Position numbers and translations under genes: made by a program. Below are positions 14,934 through 21,679 of a stretch of 22,761 nucleotides of DNA, one piece after another. The DNA is taken from the IMG/VR virus record IMGVR_UViG_3300036652_000499, positions 1 to 22,761 of that record, one strand, 5' to 3'. The stretch's first letter is position 1. Each line of letters starts with the position of its first letter. This DNA is from a virus. Below the pieces are notes generated by a model. It searched no databases, was not told where the DNA came from, and was given only the letters and a program-made list of their open reading frames with translations.

Positions 14934-15953
14934 CTACAGCCCGTAAGCTGCGATTATGTCGTCAACTGATGCGTTCTTAGCGAGGCGGGGGCGCGAGGTT
15001 GTAGACTGGTCACCCTGGCCCTTAGATCCTTTGGCTAGGACTTTCGTAGCAGCTTTGCGTTTGGTATCGGCTTTCCTCTGCTCCGGCGAATCCTGTTTAC
15101 TGGGCGCTTGCTGCCGCTGATATAGGTAGAATGCGTCACGGTACGAAAGTCTTGAAAACAATCGGCCAGTTCGTTGAGATTCGGTGTATCGTCGTTGGTT
15201 TTGTTCATTGTAGTAATCTAATACCTCCTGCATTTCTTTAACTGCTGGATCTTTTTCGAATCGATCGTCATTAGGCTGGTAGCGGAATCTGTCTAGCAAT
15301 CCTTCCCTCTGGAGACTGGCTATATCTAGTTGGATATCACGGTTCTCCTGCTCGCTGAACTTGCTGGCAGATGACTGCTGCTGGTCGTTGTTCCACTGGT
15401 TAATCAGGTTTATGGCACGATTGGTCTGGTCAGCGATATTTTGGCTGAATATCATCTCGTCCCGTTTATTGAGGAACTCGAAGTCGTTCGGGAGGTCCTC
15501 AGCCCTTTTGACTTCCATGCCGACTTGCTCGCCCTTGCTCGTACCGATGACGTATATCTTCGGTAGCTGCTCCAGTACCCATGAACCCATGTCGGTTGGG
15601 TTTCCTGAAGCAGTTTCCAGCTCTGCCGGTTTTACTTCGTCTTGGCCCTCGTCCGCGTAGTAACCTTCGGTTTCTTTATCTTTTTCAGAATCTCCGTCCG
15701 ACTCAACTGTTCCTTCCTCGTCTCCGGATTCATCCGCTTCGTCTTGGTTCGCGGAGTCGTCGGTAGTGGTTGGAGCAGGTGCCTCCGTAGTATCTTCGGT
15801 ATCGGTTCCATCTTTGCCATTTCCACCTGCCTCTCCGGCTACTGCCTTATCGTAGGCTGCATCAGCTATAGCTGCCAATGAACCTGGTTGGGACATTTCC
15901 CCAGTTGCTGAGTCTTGGATAGCTCCTTCGACGGCTGCCCCGATGTCTGTCAT
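14934..15953 (-). CDS. Scaffold-like acidic protein
   Basis: The 339-residue protein has three zones. The first 110 residues are low complexity and strongly acidic (TDTEDTTEAPAPTTTDDSANQDEADESGDEEGTVESDGDSEKDKETE). Residues about 115-270 are helical with many Gln and Asn (FSQNIADQTNRAINLINQWNNDQQQ, RDIQLDIASLQREGLLDRFRY). The last 60 residues are basic (KADTKRKAATKVLAKGSKGQG) and end in a short helix, NASVDDIIAAYGL. An acidic disordered start, helical middle and basic C-terminal capsid-binding end, located between portal and capsid genes, are usual for P22-like scaffolding proteins. No protease motif is seen, so cleavage would need another protein. Confidence 0.65.
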   Translation of the reverse strand: MTDIGAAVEGAIQDSATGEMSQPGSLAAIADAAYDKAVAGEAGGNGKDGTDTEDTTEAPAPTTTDDSANQDEADESGDEEGTVESDGDSEKDKETEGYYADEGQDEVKPAELETASGNPTDMGSWVLEQLPKIYVIGTSKGEQVGMEVKRAEDLPNDFEFLNKRDEMIFSQNIADQTNRAINLINQWNNDQQQSSASKFSEQENRDIQLDIASLQREGLLDRFRYQPNDDRFEKDPAVKEMQEVLDYYNEQNQRRYTESQRTGRLFSRLSYRDAFYLYQRQQAPSKQDSPEQRKADTKRKAATKVLAKGSKGQGDQSTTSRPRLAKNASVDDIIAAYGL

Positions 15954-15967
15954 GCTCGCTTACTCCT

Positions 15968-18115
15968 TTAAATGCTATTGCCTATTGTACCAGGGACGGC
16001 GGGGTTTACCACCGGCATGGATGGCTGGCCCAGAGGTGGCGGACCAGCACTAGTTGTCTGACCAATACCGGGCGGAGGTGTCGGCTGTAGGAGCGATGCT
16101 ACGTTAGCTGGGCCCTGCGGAGGCGGTCCTTGCGGGGCTGGTGCGCCGGGCGCTGGAGCTCCTCCTGGAGCTGGTGGCTGTCCGCCAGGCGGCATACCGG
16201 GAGGTGTTGGCATCGGCGGAGGACCGGTCATCTCGTCGAGTTGCTGACGTACCTGTAGGAGCTGTGTCTCCATCTGAACATGCTCCAGAATCGCTCGTTT
16301 GACCTTCTCTTTTGCCCCGAGGAATTTCGGTTCCAGCAGTTGCTTACGGTGAGTGAGGACGTGGGCCATGTCTGCTTCCATGTACGGTTCGACGATCTTT
16401 CCATCGAGCATCTCCATAAACTCGACATACGCCTTGTCATCCTGCATCTGGTCGTTTGCTTCCTTGGCTAGACCCTGCGGATCAGTTTTGAATTTGACCC
16501 AGTTATCGTATCGACGCTGCGGTTTGTCCATACCGATATCTTTGTATAGATCGAGCGGAGAAATGAGTCCCATCTTGGCCAGGTTGAGGGCGGTGGCAGA
16601 CTCCTGGGATTTGTCGAAGGGTAGCGTAGTACCGGCGCGCACCATTATCTGCATGTCGGGGTCGATCGCAGTTCTGGATATAGCAATGCGGTCGTAGTCT
16701 CCATCGCCCGCGTCGTATACGAACCAGTGTTTCGTGTCGTAATGGACCATCATCATCTGTCCGAGTGCGTTAAAGTAGCGCTTTGCTCCCCGCTCGACGA
16801 CCCGTACCAAGCGGTCCTGGCGTCCGGAGGCCTGGTTCTTAATCATAATAGCCTGGCCCAGCGTATCCGTTTTATTGTCCTCGGTGTCGCCTGCACCGGT
16901 GAACTGGGCCGGAGTTCCCATGATGTTGTGCAGAGTATTCCTGGTGTCAATCTTGTCGTCGAGCACATAGGAGGGCAACATGTGCGGTGGAATTTGCTGG
17001 ACCAGCTGTTGAATGGGAGTTCCCTGGGTATGGATGGTAAGTTTCTGGTTCGGGTCTCCAACCAGGTTTTCGACGTCATCGGTCGTTACGGCATCGTCTG
17101 AGAAGACCAGGAAACCACTTGCTGTATCAGCATTCTCCATGATCTGTCTACCGCGCTTGTTGAGAACGTCTTGCATGGAGTATGCCTGCTCAACCGGTGT
17201 TGTGTTGTCGATCCAGTGGTTACCGTCGTTCATGTAGTTGAACGGTATGTACATCTTGGTCGGTATAGGGAGGAAGTTCTTCATCGGGTCGCCGTATACC
17301 CAGTTCGGGTCTTTGAAGGCGTCGAGCATGATGTCCTTGGTGTAGCAGAATACCCATTCGACCGGTTTGTTTTTCTGGTATACGGTAGCGTGTATCTCTC
17401 GCCAGACGATCTCGGCTGACATCTGTCTCGGTGTCCCGCGCTTAATATTCAGGGCATCGAATATCTCTTCCTTCTTGGAGGGGAACATCTCGAGCAGTTC
17501 TTCGAGCGAGCTCTTGTGTACCTCACATATCCAAGATGGATTTGCTCCCTCCTTGCAGTTCTTGTCAACGATGACGTAGTTCGGGTCGAGGGCTTCGACG
17601 CAGATCTCACCGTCGCGGCCGTAGTCGGGGTCGTAGTAGAGTTTGATGATACCGATACGCTTGGTCAGGACATTATATATAACGGTCTCGAGTATGCGGT
17701 TGAGTTCCACCATGTCCGAGTGGGCTTCCATCGCTTTCTCGAGGTCTCTAGCCAGGATTCTCGCCCCTTCCTCGTCACTGGACGGTACTACCTCTGGACG
17801 GGGTGTATTTGCGCTTACGTAGGAAATAATCGCGTCTATAGCGATATGGAGTTCGTTATCTATATAAGGTATTTGGTACCGGTATAGCTTGCTGGTGTCT
17901 ATCTGCTTTCCGAGCACCATACGAACAGATTGGGCCCTGGCGTACTTTAGGTTCGCTCCCTGGGTATCGTTCCAGTAAGCTAGAGAATCTTCAATCAGGT
18001 CATTGAAGTTCTTAATGAGCTGCCGGGCCTTGATCGTAGTCGCAATCGCCGGGAACGTATCAACGGCACCGTCCTGGCCCATGAGGTTGTCAACGCGTCG
18101 CTCTTCGTAGGGCAT
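15968..18115 (-). CDS. Portal protein, P22-like
   Basis: The 715-residue protein has the layout of large portal proteins. An N-terminal helical region (LIEDSLAYWNDTQGANLKYARAQSVRMVLGKQI) leads into a beta-containing wing (GIIKLYYDPDYGRDGEICVEALDPNYVIVDKN). A region about residues 290-440 contains TPVEQAYSMQDVLNKRGRQIMENADTASGFLVF and DTRNTLHNIMGTPAQFTG. A crown-side helical segment and a Pro/Gly/Ala-rich disordered tail (about 620-705) follow. It would form the dodecameric DNA channel at one capsid vertex and bind the terminase. The ATG at 18115 has no Shine-Dalgarno nearby. An AAGGA lies 8 bases before an in-frame ATC at 18136, which would add IDYEAIA, so the true start is uncertain. Confidence 0.85.
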   Translation of the reverse strand: MPYEERRVDNLMGQDGAVDTFPAIATTIKARQLIKNFNDLIEDSLAYWNDTQGANLKYARAQSVRMVLGKQIDTSKLYRYQIPYIDNELHIAIDAIISYVSANTPRPEVVPSSDEEGARILARDLEKAMEAHSDMVELNRILETVIYNVLTKRIGIIKLYYDPDYGRDGEICVEALDPNYVIVDKNCKEGANPSWICEVHKSSLEELLEMFPSKKEEIFDALNIKRGTPRQMSAEIVWREIHATVYQKNKPVEWVFCYTKDIMLDAFKDPNWVYGDPMKNFLPIPTKMYIPFNYMNDGNHWIDNTTPVEQAYSMQDVLNKRGRQIMENADTASGFLVFSDDAVTTDDVENLVGDPNQKLTIHTQGTPIQQLVQQIPPHMLPSYVLDDKIDTRNTLHNIMGTPAQFTGAGDTEDNKTDTLGQAIMIKNQASGRQDRLVRVVERGAKRYFNALGQMMMVHYDTKHWFVYDAGDGDYDRIAISRTAIDPDMQIMVRAGTTLPFDKSQESATALNLAKMGLISPLDLYKDIGMDKPQRRYDNWVKFKTDPQGLAKEANDQMQDDKAYVEFMEMLDGKIVEPYMEADMAHVLTHRKQLLEPKFLGAKEKVKRAILEHVQMETQLLQVRQQLDEMTGPPPMPTPPGMPPGGQPPAPGGAPAPGAPAPQGPPPQGPANVASLLQPTPPPGIGQTTSAGPPPLGQPSMPVVNPAVPGTIGNSI

Positions 18116-18168
18116 CGCAATGGCTTCGTAATCGATGGCAGTTTTCCTTCCGTACCTCTGTTAGAAAC

Positions 18169-18192
18169 AAAAAAGACAGCGTGCGCTGTCTT
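18169..18192 (-). terminator. Intrinsic terminator ending the structured RNA
   Basis: An 8-bp perfect stem on the minus strand (18185-18192 with 18173-18180, 4-base loop) is followed by six T (18174-18169). It lies between the structured RNA and the portal start and would end a transcript from the promoter at 18829 after about 650 nt. Confidence 0.85.
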
Positions 18193-18823
18193 AATGCGTG
18201 GTATGGGTTTATCGTACCACTTATGTTCCATCCCCGCTACCGGTCACCTGACCCCATACCCGGTAAATAAAAATAAGGGTCTTAATAAATAAGTTTCTTC
18301 GATTGTGAGAACCGGCGCGTTCGGCCAGCGCATTGTCGGTTCGGTCTGACGTGTAACTATGTGAAGTCTTCGATTCTGAGTTGTGCTTAATGCTTAAGTT
18401 GTCGTACTTACGCCTTACCCGCTTGGCTACCGGCCCCATCGTGGGGGGCCGGACAGGATTCGAACCTGCGATCTTAAGTGCCTTAAGACAAGTAATCTTT
18501 CACGATTGCATTGTGAAATGTTGGTGTAGAACACACTGCGGGCCCGCTGTGCATAGGCATTTAGGGCAGCCTTCCAATGCCCGATATGAGCCGTCAGATG
18601 GCCGGAGGTGGGGATGGAATTGTAAAGGTGCAAATTCCCTGGGACGACTACTAAACCGGAACGATATTTCGTTCAGGGTGCTAACTGGATTAAGCACCCC
18701 TTCCTAGAGTATGGACCACGTTTCCCAGGAACTCAGGCTGGTAGACCAGTAGTTCTCATTTAACAGTCACCGTGCGCTGGACTCATCCCCGCTACGCCCA
18801 CAAGGTTGGTTTGACTGCACCTG
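18193..18823 (-). ncRNA. Large structured non-coding RNA containing a permuted tRNA body
   Basis: About 700 bases between the SPFH and portal genes hold no credible protein frame, but a promoter (18829-18858), a terminator (18169-18192) and many complementary segments. Pairings seen on the minus strand run 5' to 3'. A 7-bp helix joins 18816-18822 to 18626-18632. CAGTCA/TGACTG pairs lie inside it. A hairpin GGGTGCT/AGCACCC lies near 18670-18700 and GAACGA/TCGTTC near 18659-18674. Flank-to-flank helices enclose the tRNA: 18610-18619 with 18226-18235 (10 bp), 18599-18603 with 18323-18327 (5 bp), 18592-18598 with 18345-18351 (7 bp) and 18487-18491 with 18399-18403 (5 bp). These four are nested in the correct order, which is unlikely by chance. 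No known class (RNase P, tmRNA, group I intron) fits on its conserved motifs. An ornate large phage RNA of unknown function is the best description. Confidence 0.7.
18406..18479 (-). tRNA. Circularly permuted tRNA body (3' half precedes 5' half)
   Basis: Reading the minus strand, 18479-18442 carries anticodon-stem strand ACTTA, variable loop AGATC, T-arm GCAGG-TTCGAAT-CCTGT, acceptor strand CCGGCCC, C73 and an encoded CCA. After only CGAT (18441-18438) comes 18437-18406: G-1, acceptor strand GGGCCGG, U8, A9, D-arm GCC-AAGCGGGTAA-GGC, G26 and anticodon-stem strand TAAGT. The acceptor pairs over 7 bp plus G-1:C73, and the anticodon stem pairs over 5 of 5. U8-A14, G15-C48, G18G19 and the T-loop UUCGAA are in place. 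No conventional partner half for either piece exists nearby. G-1:C73 is the histidine hallmark, but no GUG anticodon is visible. The loop is interrupted: AC on the 5' piece and TTAAGGC on the 3' piece, followed by a further 5-bp helix. Confidence 0.8.
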
Positions 18824-18828
18824 ATACG

Positions 18829-18858
18829 ATTATACTATCTACTTACCTTGCAGGTTAA
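18829..18858 (-). promoter_or_regulatory. Promoter for the structured RNA with permuted tRNA
   Basis: A perfect TATAAT (18834-18829) lies five bases after the SPFH stop codon. TTAACC (18858-18853) is placed 18 bases upstream inside the end of that gene. The predicted start near 18822 coincides with the first strand of the RNA's 7-bp long-range helix (18816-18822). Confidence 0.6.
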
Positions 18859-19594
18859 TCCCAAAGATTGTTCCACTGCCTACGGAGTTCGGCATTGCAC
18901 CGTTCCACTTAGCAATGGCTTGCTGCTCCAGGATAGCTGGTGTTAGCGCAGCGTCCTGGACGGCGTTGGCCTGAGCGTTAAGCTGAGACTGCTGAAGTTT
19001 GTACTGGGCAGCAGCGACGTTTTGGGCTTCTACCTGCTTGTTCTCGATAGCAGCTGTGTATTGTGGGCTGAAAGAGAAGTTCACGATCGAGAAGTTATCG
19101 ACCGTGACACCTCGGTTGGTCAGCGCCTTGGTCAGATCGCTGAGCGTTTGCGCTTCCACCTTTGATCGCTGGTCGATAAGATCGGTTGCGTTGTACTGGC
19201 TGGTAACCGCCTTAACAGTCTCCTGCAAGATCGGGTCTATCACCACGCTGTCGTACTGAGTGCCGACGTTCTTATAGATATCGTTAGCGGTCTTAGGAGT
19301 CAGGTTGAAGTTCAAGGCTACGGTGGCGGTGACGGTCTGGAGGTCCTGGGTGGCAGCAGTAGCATCAACCTGGACTTTCTGGTTCTGGACACTCATACCG
19401 GTCACCGTTTCCCAAGGCGGAATGAAATGCAGTCCGCTACTGACCTCTCCTTTGACATTGCCATAGCTGGAAATGATTCCGACTTGCCCGACCGCTACGG
19501 ACCGAATACAAGTAAGAAGACGCACAACCACAATAAGCATAATAATGCTGCTAATTGCCACCAAAACCACTTTCTTGGGGTTCGGTTCATTCAT
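18839..19594 (-). CDS. SPFH/Band 7 (stomatin-prohibitin-like) membrane protein
   Basis: The 251-residue protein has one N-terminal membrane helix (residues about 8-30, KVVLVAISSIIMLIVVVRLLTCI). A Band 7 domain follows: SVAVGQVGIISSYGNVKGEVSSGLHFIPPWETVTGMSVQNQKVQVDATAATQDLQTVTATVALNFNL, then VIDPILQETVKAVTSQYNATDLIDQRSKVEAQTLSDLTKALTNRGVTVDNFSIVNFSFSPQYTAAIENKQVEAQNVAAA. The GLHF..PW, TxDLQTV, LN(F/V), ATDLIDQR and 'GV.V..FSI.N..FSP.Y..AIE.KQ.A.Q' motifs are those of prohibitin-like proteins. The C-terminus is a Gln/Ala-rich helix suited to oligomer rings. Such proteins form membrane microdomain scaffolds. Here the gene lies inside the terminase-portal interval, so it may reshape the host membrane or protect against host membrane proteases or defence; that is inference. 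Confidence 0.85.
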   Translation of the reverse strand: MNEPNPKKVVLVAISSIIMLIVVVRLLTCIRSVAVGQVGIISSYGNVKGEVSSGLHFIPPWETVTGMSVQNQKVQVDATAATQDLQTVTATVALNFNLTPKTANDIYKNVGTQYDSVVIDPILQETVKAVTSQYNATDLIDQRSKVEAQTLSDLTKALTNRGVTVDNFSIVNFSFSPQYTAAIENKQVEAQNVAAAQYKLQQSQLNAQANAVQDAALTPAILEQQAIAKWNGAMPNSVGSGTIFGINLQGK

Positions 19595-19596
19595 AG

Positions 19597-19917
19597 TTAC
19601 TTGGTTTTCTTCGTTTCAGGCAGGTACACAGACTCGTCGAAGTCGACTTTGTACTTCCAATTAGCTTCCTGGATCTTAGTATCAAGGACGCGGAGCGCCT
19701 TGGCATATTTGTCATATTCTTGTGTGACGTCAGCCATCGTGACACGGGGGACTTTCATTCGGAGTTCGTCCACCTTTTCGTCCTGTCCGCTGGAGACCGG
19801 CACGCGGTCCACCTTCAGTTCGAACATACCGCGTTCGCCTGCCTCGTAGATGGGCTTAAGTTGTTCTACCTTGTTTTGTAGATGCTTACGTAGCACCAAA
19901 CTCTCAGCGATAGTCAT
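19597..19917 (-). CDS. DUF6847 (DIP1984)-like helical protein
   Basis: The 106-residue protein starts MTIAESLVLRKHLQNKVEQLKPIYEAGERGMFE and has a second conserved-looking helix, VTMADVTQEYDKYAKALRVLDTKIQEANWKYKVDF. A helix beginning 'AE.L..R..L...V.QL' and a later helix of the form 'EYD..A..LR.LDT.IQ.ANW' resemble the small helical DIP1984/DUF6847 family as I recall it; no search was possible. An excellent Shine-Dalgarno, AAGGAGG, lies 7 bases before the ATG. It is followed after two bases by the SPFH gene, so the two are probably expressed together from the promoter at 19954-19982. Its function is unknown. Confidence 0.55.
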   Translation of the reverse strand: MTIAESLVLRKHLQNKVEQLKPIYEAGERGMFELKVDRVPVSSGQDEKVDELRMKVPRVTMADVTQEYDKYAKALRVLDTKIQEANWKYKVDFDESVYLPETKKTK

Positions 19918-19953
19918 GTTTTGACCTCCTTAGCTCGCATTAATTGTCATCTA

Positions 19954-19982
19954 AGTATAGCTCAGTAGACCTGTTGTACCAA
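19954..19982 (-). promoter_or_regulatory. Promoter for the DUF6847-SPFH pair
   Basis: TTGGTA (19982-19977) and TATACT (19959-19954) are separated by 17 bases on the minus strand. The -10 box lies two bases after the TGA stop of the zinc-ribbon gene and about 37 bases before the next start codon. Confidence 0.55.
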
Positions 19983-20207
19983 TATTCTGTGTATAAATTT
20001 ACAACGATGACAGATATGTTGAAGATAGGTGTCTCCGGTCCTCACCGTCTGGTATGGCATACCGGCACTGGTGGTCCAGGTAACAAGTCTCCCTTTAATG
20101 GTGAGAATAGTATTGCCACAGTGGATGCAATGGATCGGTTCGGTTGTAGAGCCGGGATAATCGTAGATGTAACCGGTCAAGATGTTGGGAAATTGTTGGG
20201 AGATCAT
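19962..20207 (-). CDS. Small zinc-ribbon protein (Com-like)
   Basis: The 81-residue protein contains two Cys pairs, CIHC and CHRC, about 40 residues apart, in a layout typical of a zinc ribbon (EPIHCIHCGNTILTIKGRLVTWT ... YLQHICHRCKFIHRIL). This resembles the Com-like zinc-finger proteins of phages, which act on RNA or DNA. The ATG at 20207 overlaps the TGA of the terminase gene (ATGA) and has AGAGG upstream. An in-frame ATG at 20219 lacks a usable Shine-Dalgarno. It could regulate translation of neighbouring late genes, but a purely structural role is also possible. Confidence 0.6.
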   Translation of the reverse strand: MISQQFPNILTGYIYDYPGSTTEPIHCIHCGNTILTIKGRLVTWTTSAGMPYQTVRTGDTYLQHICHRCKFIHRILVQQVY

Positions 20208-21679
20208 CGATACAGCCATCCTCTGTCATTACCTTCACCGACTTTAGTAGTCGCTTTTAGCATCTTAGATATATCAATATCATGGTATAACTGTCCATCT
20301 TCCACAAGATATCCTTTCTTTACGTCATCTTGGTATCTCTTTGGTGAAATAATCTCCGCCTGGCCGTGGATGCGCGGGATAGCGTATAAGCAGTAACCGA
20401 TCGAGTTCTCAGCGTGATCTTCCTGGTGGTCGGCAATCTTTTCGGGACGTTTGTCGTCGGCAGCAAGCATCGGAAGGGTTCGGATTAAGTTGAGGCAGGA
20501 TTCATGGAAGTGGAGTTTCGGGCGCTGCAGGTGCGTTTCAGCCAGCAGTTCGTGTAGGAGCGTCTGCCGACCGATCATGTCAGCTGTGGTACCGCCGGGG
20601 GCCCTTACTAGACGTACTTTTATCTTGCGTCGTTCGAAGACTGCCTTAAACTGGTCTACGATCGGTCGGGTACCTCCAAGATTGCTGAATGTGTCATGTG
20701 GCATGGCGATAAAGTCGACGGGTTCCCTGTCTAATATGTCAGCTATCTTCTCTGCCCACGCCTCTGGCCTTATCTGGGAACCGTACATCTCGCGGTAGAC
20801 GTAGTAATGCTTACCGTCCTCCAGTTCCGGGGTCTCAGCGATCCAGTATATAGCCGTTGGGTCATTGTAACCCCAGTCGAGACCGATATACCGATGGCAT
20901 TCGTCGATATCAATAGGAGAATCGTGGTACACGTGCTTCTTGTAGTCGAACTCCGGGTAGAACTGACCCTGGAAAACACTCCAATCACCGTCCCTGAGGG
21001 CTGATCTCAGCCGTGGGTCAGCGATTGCATCGAGTACATCATGCTTATACCTTGTACGAAATGCTTCGTCCGGGTGGTCGTCGATTTTAGCAGGTATAAA
21101 TTGGCGCGTAAGCCCGGTGTCGGGGTCTTTGTAGACGTGATTCGGCGGCATGACGTCCATGAAGTAGGATTTGATCCAGCCGTGCCCGATGTTACCGGGG
21201 TTGCTGGTAAGCATTATCCGTAATCGTCGGTTTCCCATGCTTCTTACGCGTGTTTTCAGGTAATCGTACTCGTCTTTACTGAAGTGGGTCGCTTCGTCGA
21301 TTAATAACGAGTGGATTTCAGCTGACTGGTATCGGTACATGTCACCTGGATCATCGAGATAAGCGAGCTGGAGCTCGGAGCCGTTATCGAACTTGAAGGT
21401 ACGCTCGTTGGCCGAATATGGCATGTGGCTGAGGTAGGCAGCACACTGCTTTTTGATCTCCGGAACGATGCTCTGCCTGATTTCAGGGATGGTACGCCGG
21501 AAGATATACGTACGGTGCCCTGGATCCTCTAAGCAAGAGGTGACGGCTTCAGCGACGAGAGCGGCGCTTTTCCCGCCGCCTGCGGCTCCCCCGTAGAACG
21601 TTTCGTAGGCCGGGCTCGCGAGGAATTGGGTCTGCTTCGCGCTCGGCGTGAAGTCTGGAACACGGATGGGCTCGCTCAT
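20204..21679 (-). CDS. terL: Terminase large subunit (packaging ATPase and nuclease)
   Basis: The 491-residue protein has all the expected parts. A Q-motif-like PSAKQTQFL lies at 12-20 and Walker A GGAAGGGKS at 30-38. Walker B LLIDE is at 125-129, with catalytic Glu129. A coupling motif, LTSNPG, lies near 158. The C-terminal RNase H-like nuclease has YIGLDWGYNDPTA with its first Asp near 270, IAMPHD near 330 and an ENSIGYCLYA segment near 445. It would drive DNA into the capsid through the portal and cut the concatemer. No Shine-Dalgarno is obvious at 21679; a TATAGT box lies about 20 bases upstream, so the leader is short. It is divergent from the small subunit candidate. Confidence 0.95.
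   Translation of the reverse strand: MSEPIRVPDFTPSAKQTQFLASPAYETFYGGAAGGGKSAALVAEAVTSCLEDPGHRTYIFRRTIPEIRQSIVPEIKKQCAAYLSHMPYSANERTFKFDNGSELQLAYLDDPGDMYRYQSAEIHSLLIDEATHFSKDEYDYLKTRVRSMGNRRLRIMLTSNPGNIGHGWIKSYFMDVMPPNHVYKDPDTGLTRQFIPAKIDDHPDEAFRTRYKHDVLDAIADPRLRSALRDGDWSVFQGQFYPEFDYKKHVYHDSPIDIDECHRYIGLDWGYNDPTAIYWIAETPELEDGKHYYVYREMYGSQIRPEAWAEKIADILDREPVDFIAMPHDTFSNLGGTRPIVDQFKAVFERRKIKVRLVRAPGGTTADMIGRQTLLHELLAETHLQRPKLHFHESCLNLIRTLPMLAADDKRPEKIADHQEDHAENSIGYCLYAIPRIHGQAEIISPKRYQDDVKKGYLVEDGQLYHDIDISKMLKATTKVGEGNDRGWLYR

Noticed and set aside
18221-18439. 72-residue minus-strand open frame (MGPVAKRVRRKYDN...)
   Set aside because: It covers the 5' half of the permuted tRNA and its flank; its sequence is explained by the RNA structure, and it lacks a Shine-Dalgarno and any recognisable domain.
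18381-18707. 108-residue plus-strand open frame
   Set aside because: It runs antisense through the permuted tRNA and the structured RNA, with no RBS or conserved motif.
18193-18823. Group I intron in permuted order (permuted intron-exon)
   Set aside because: Some P/Q-like strings occur (CCTGGGAAAC, AATCCAG), but they lie on the wrong side of the tRNA for a permuted intron, no convincing R/S pair (GACTA/TAGTC) exists, and no terminal G before a plausible 3' exon was found. Not fully excluded.
18193-18823. Permuted or standard tmRNA
   Set aside because: The body has a canonical D-arm, the acceptor lacks the G3-U70 alanine determinant, and no tag frame ending in an ALAA-type peptide and stop was found.
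19944-20396. 150-residue plus-strand open frame
   Set aside because: It is antisense to the zinc-ribbon gene and the end of terL, both of which are well supported.
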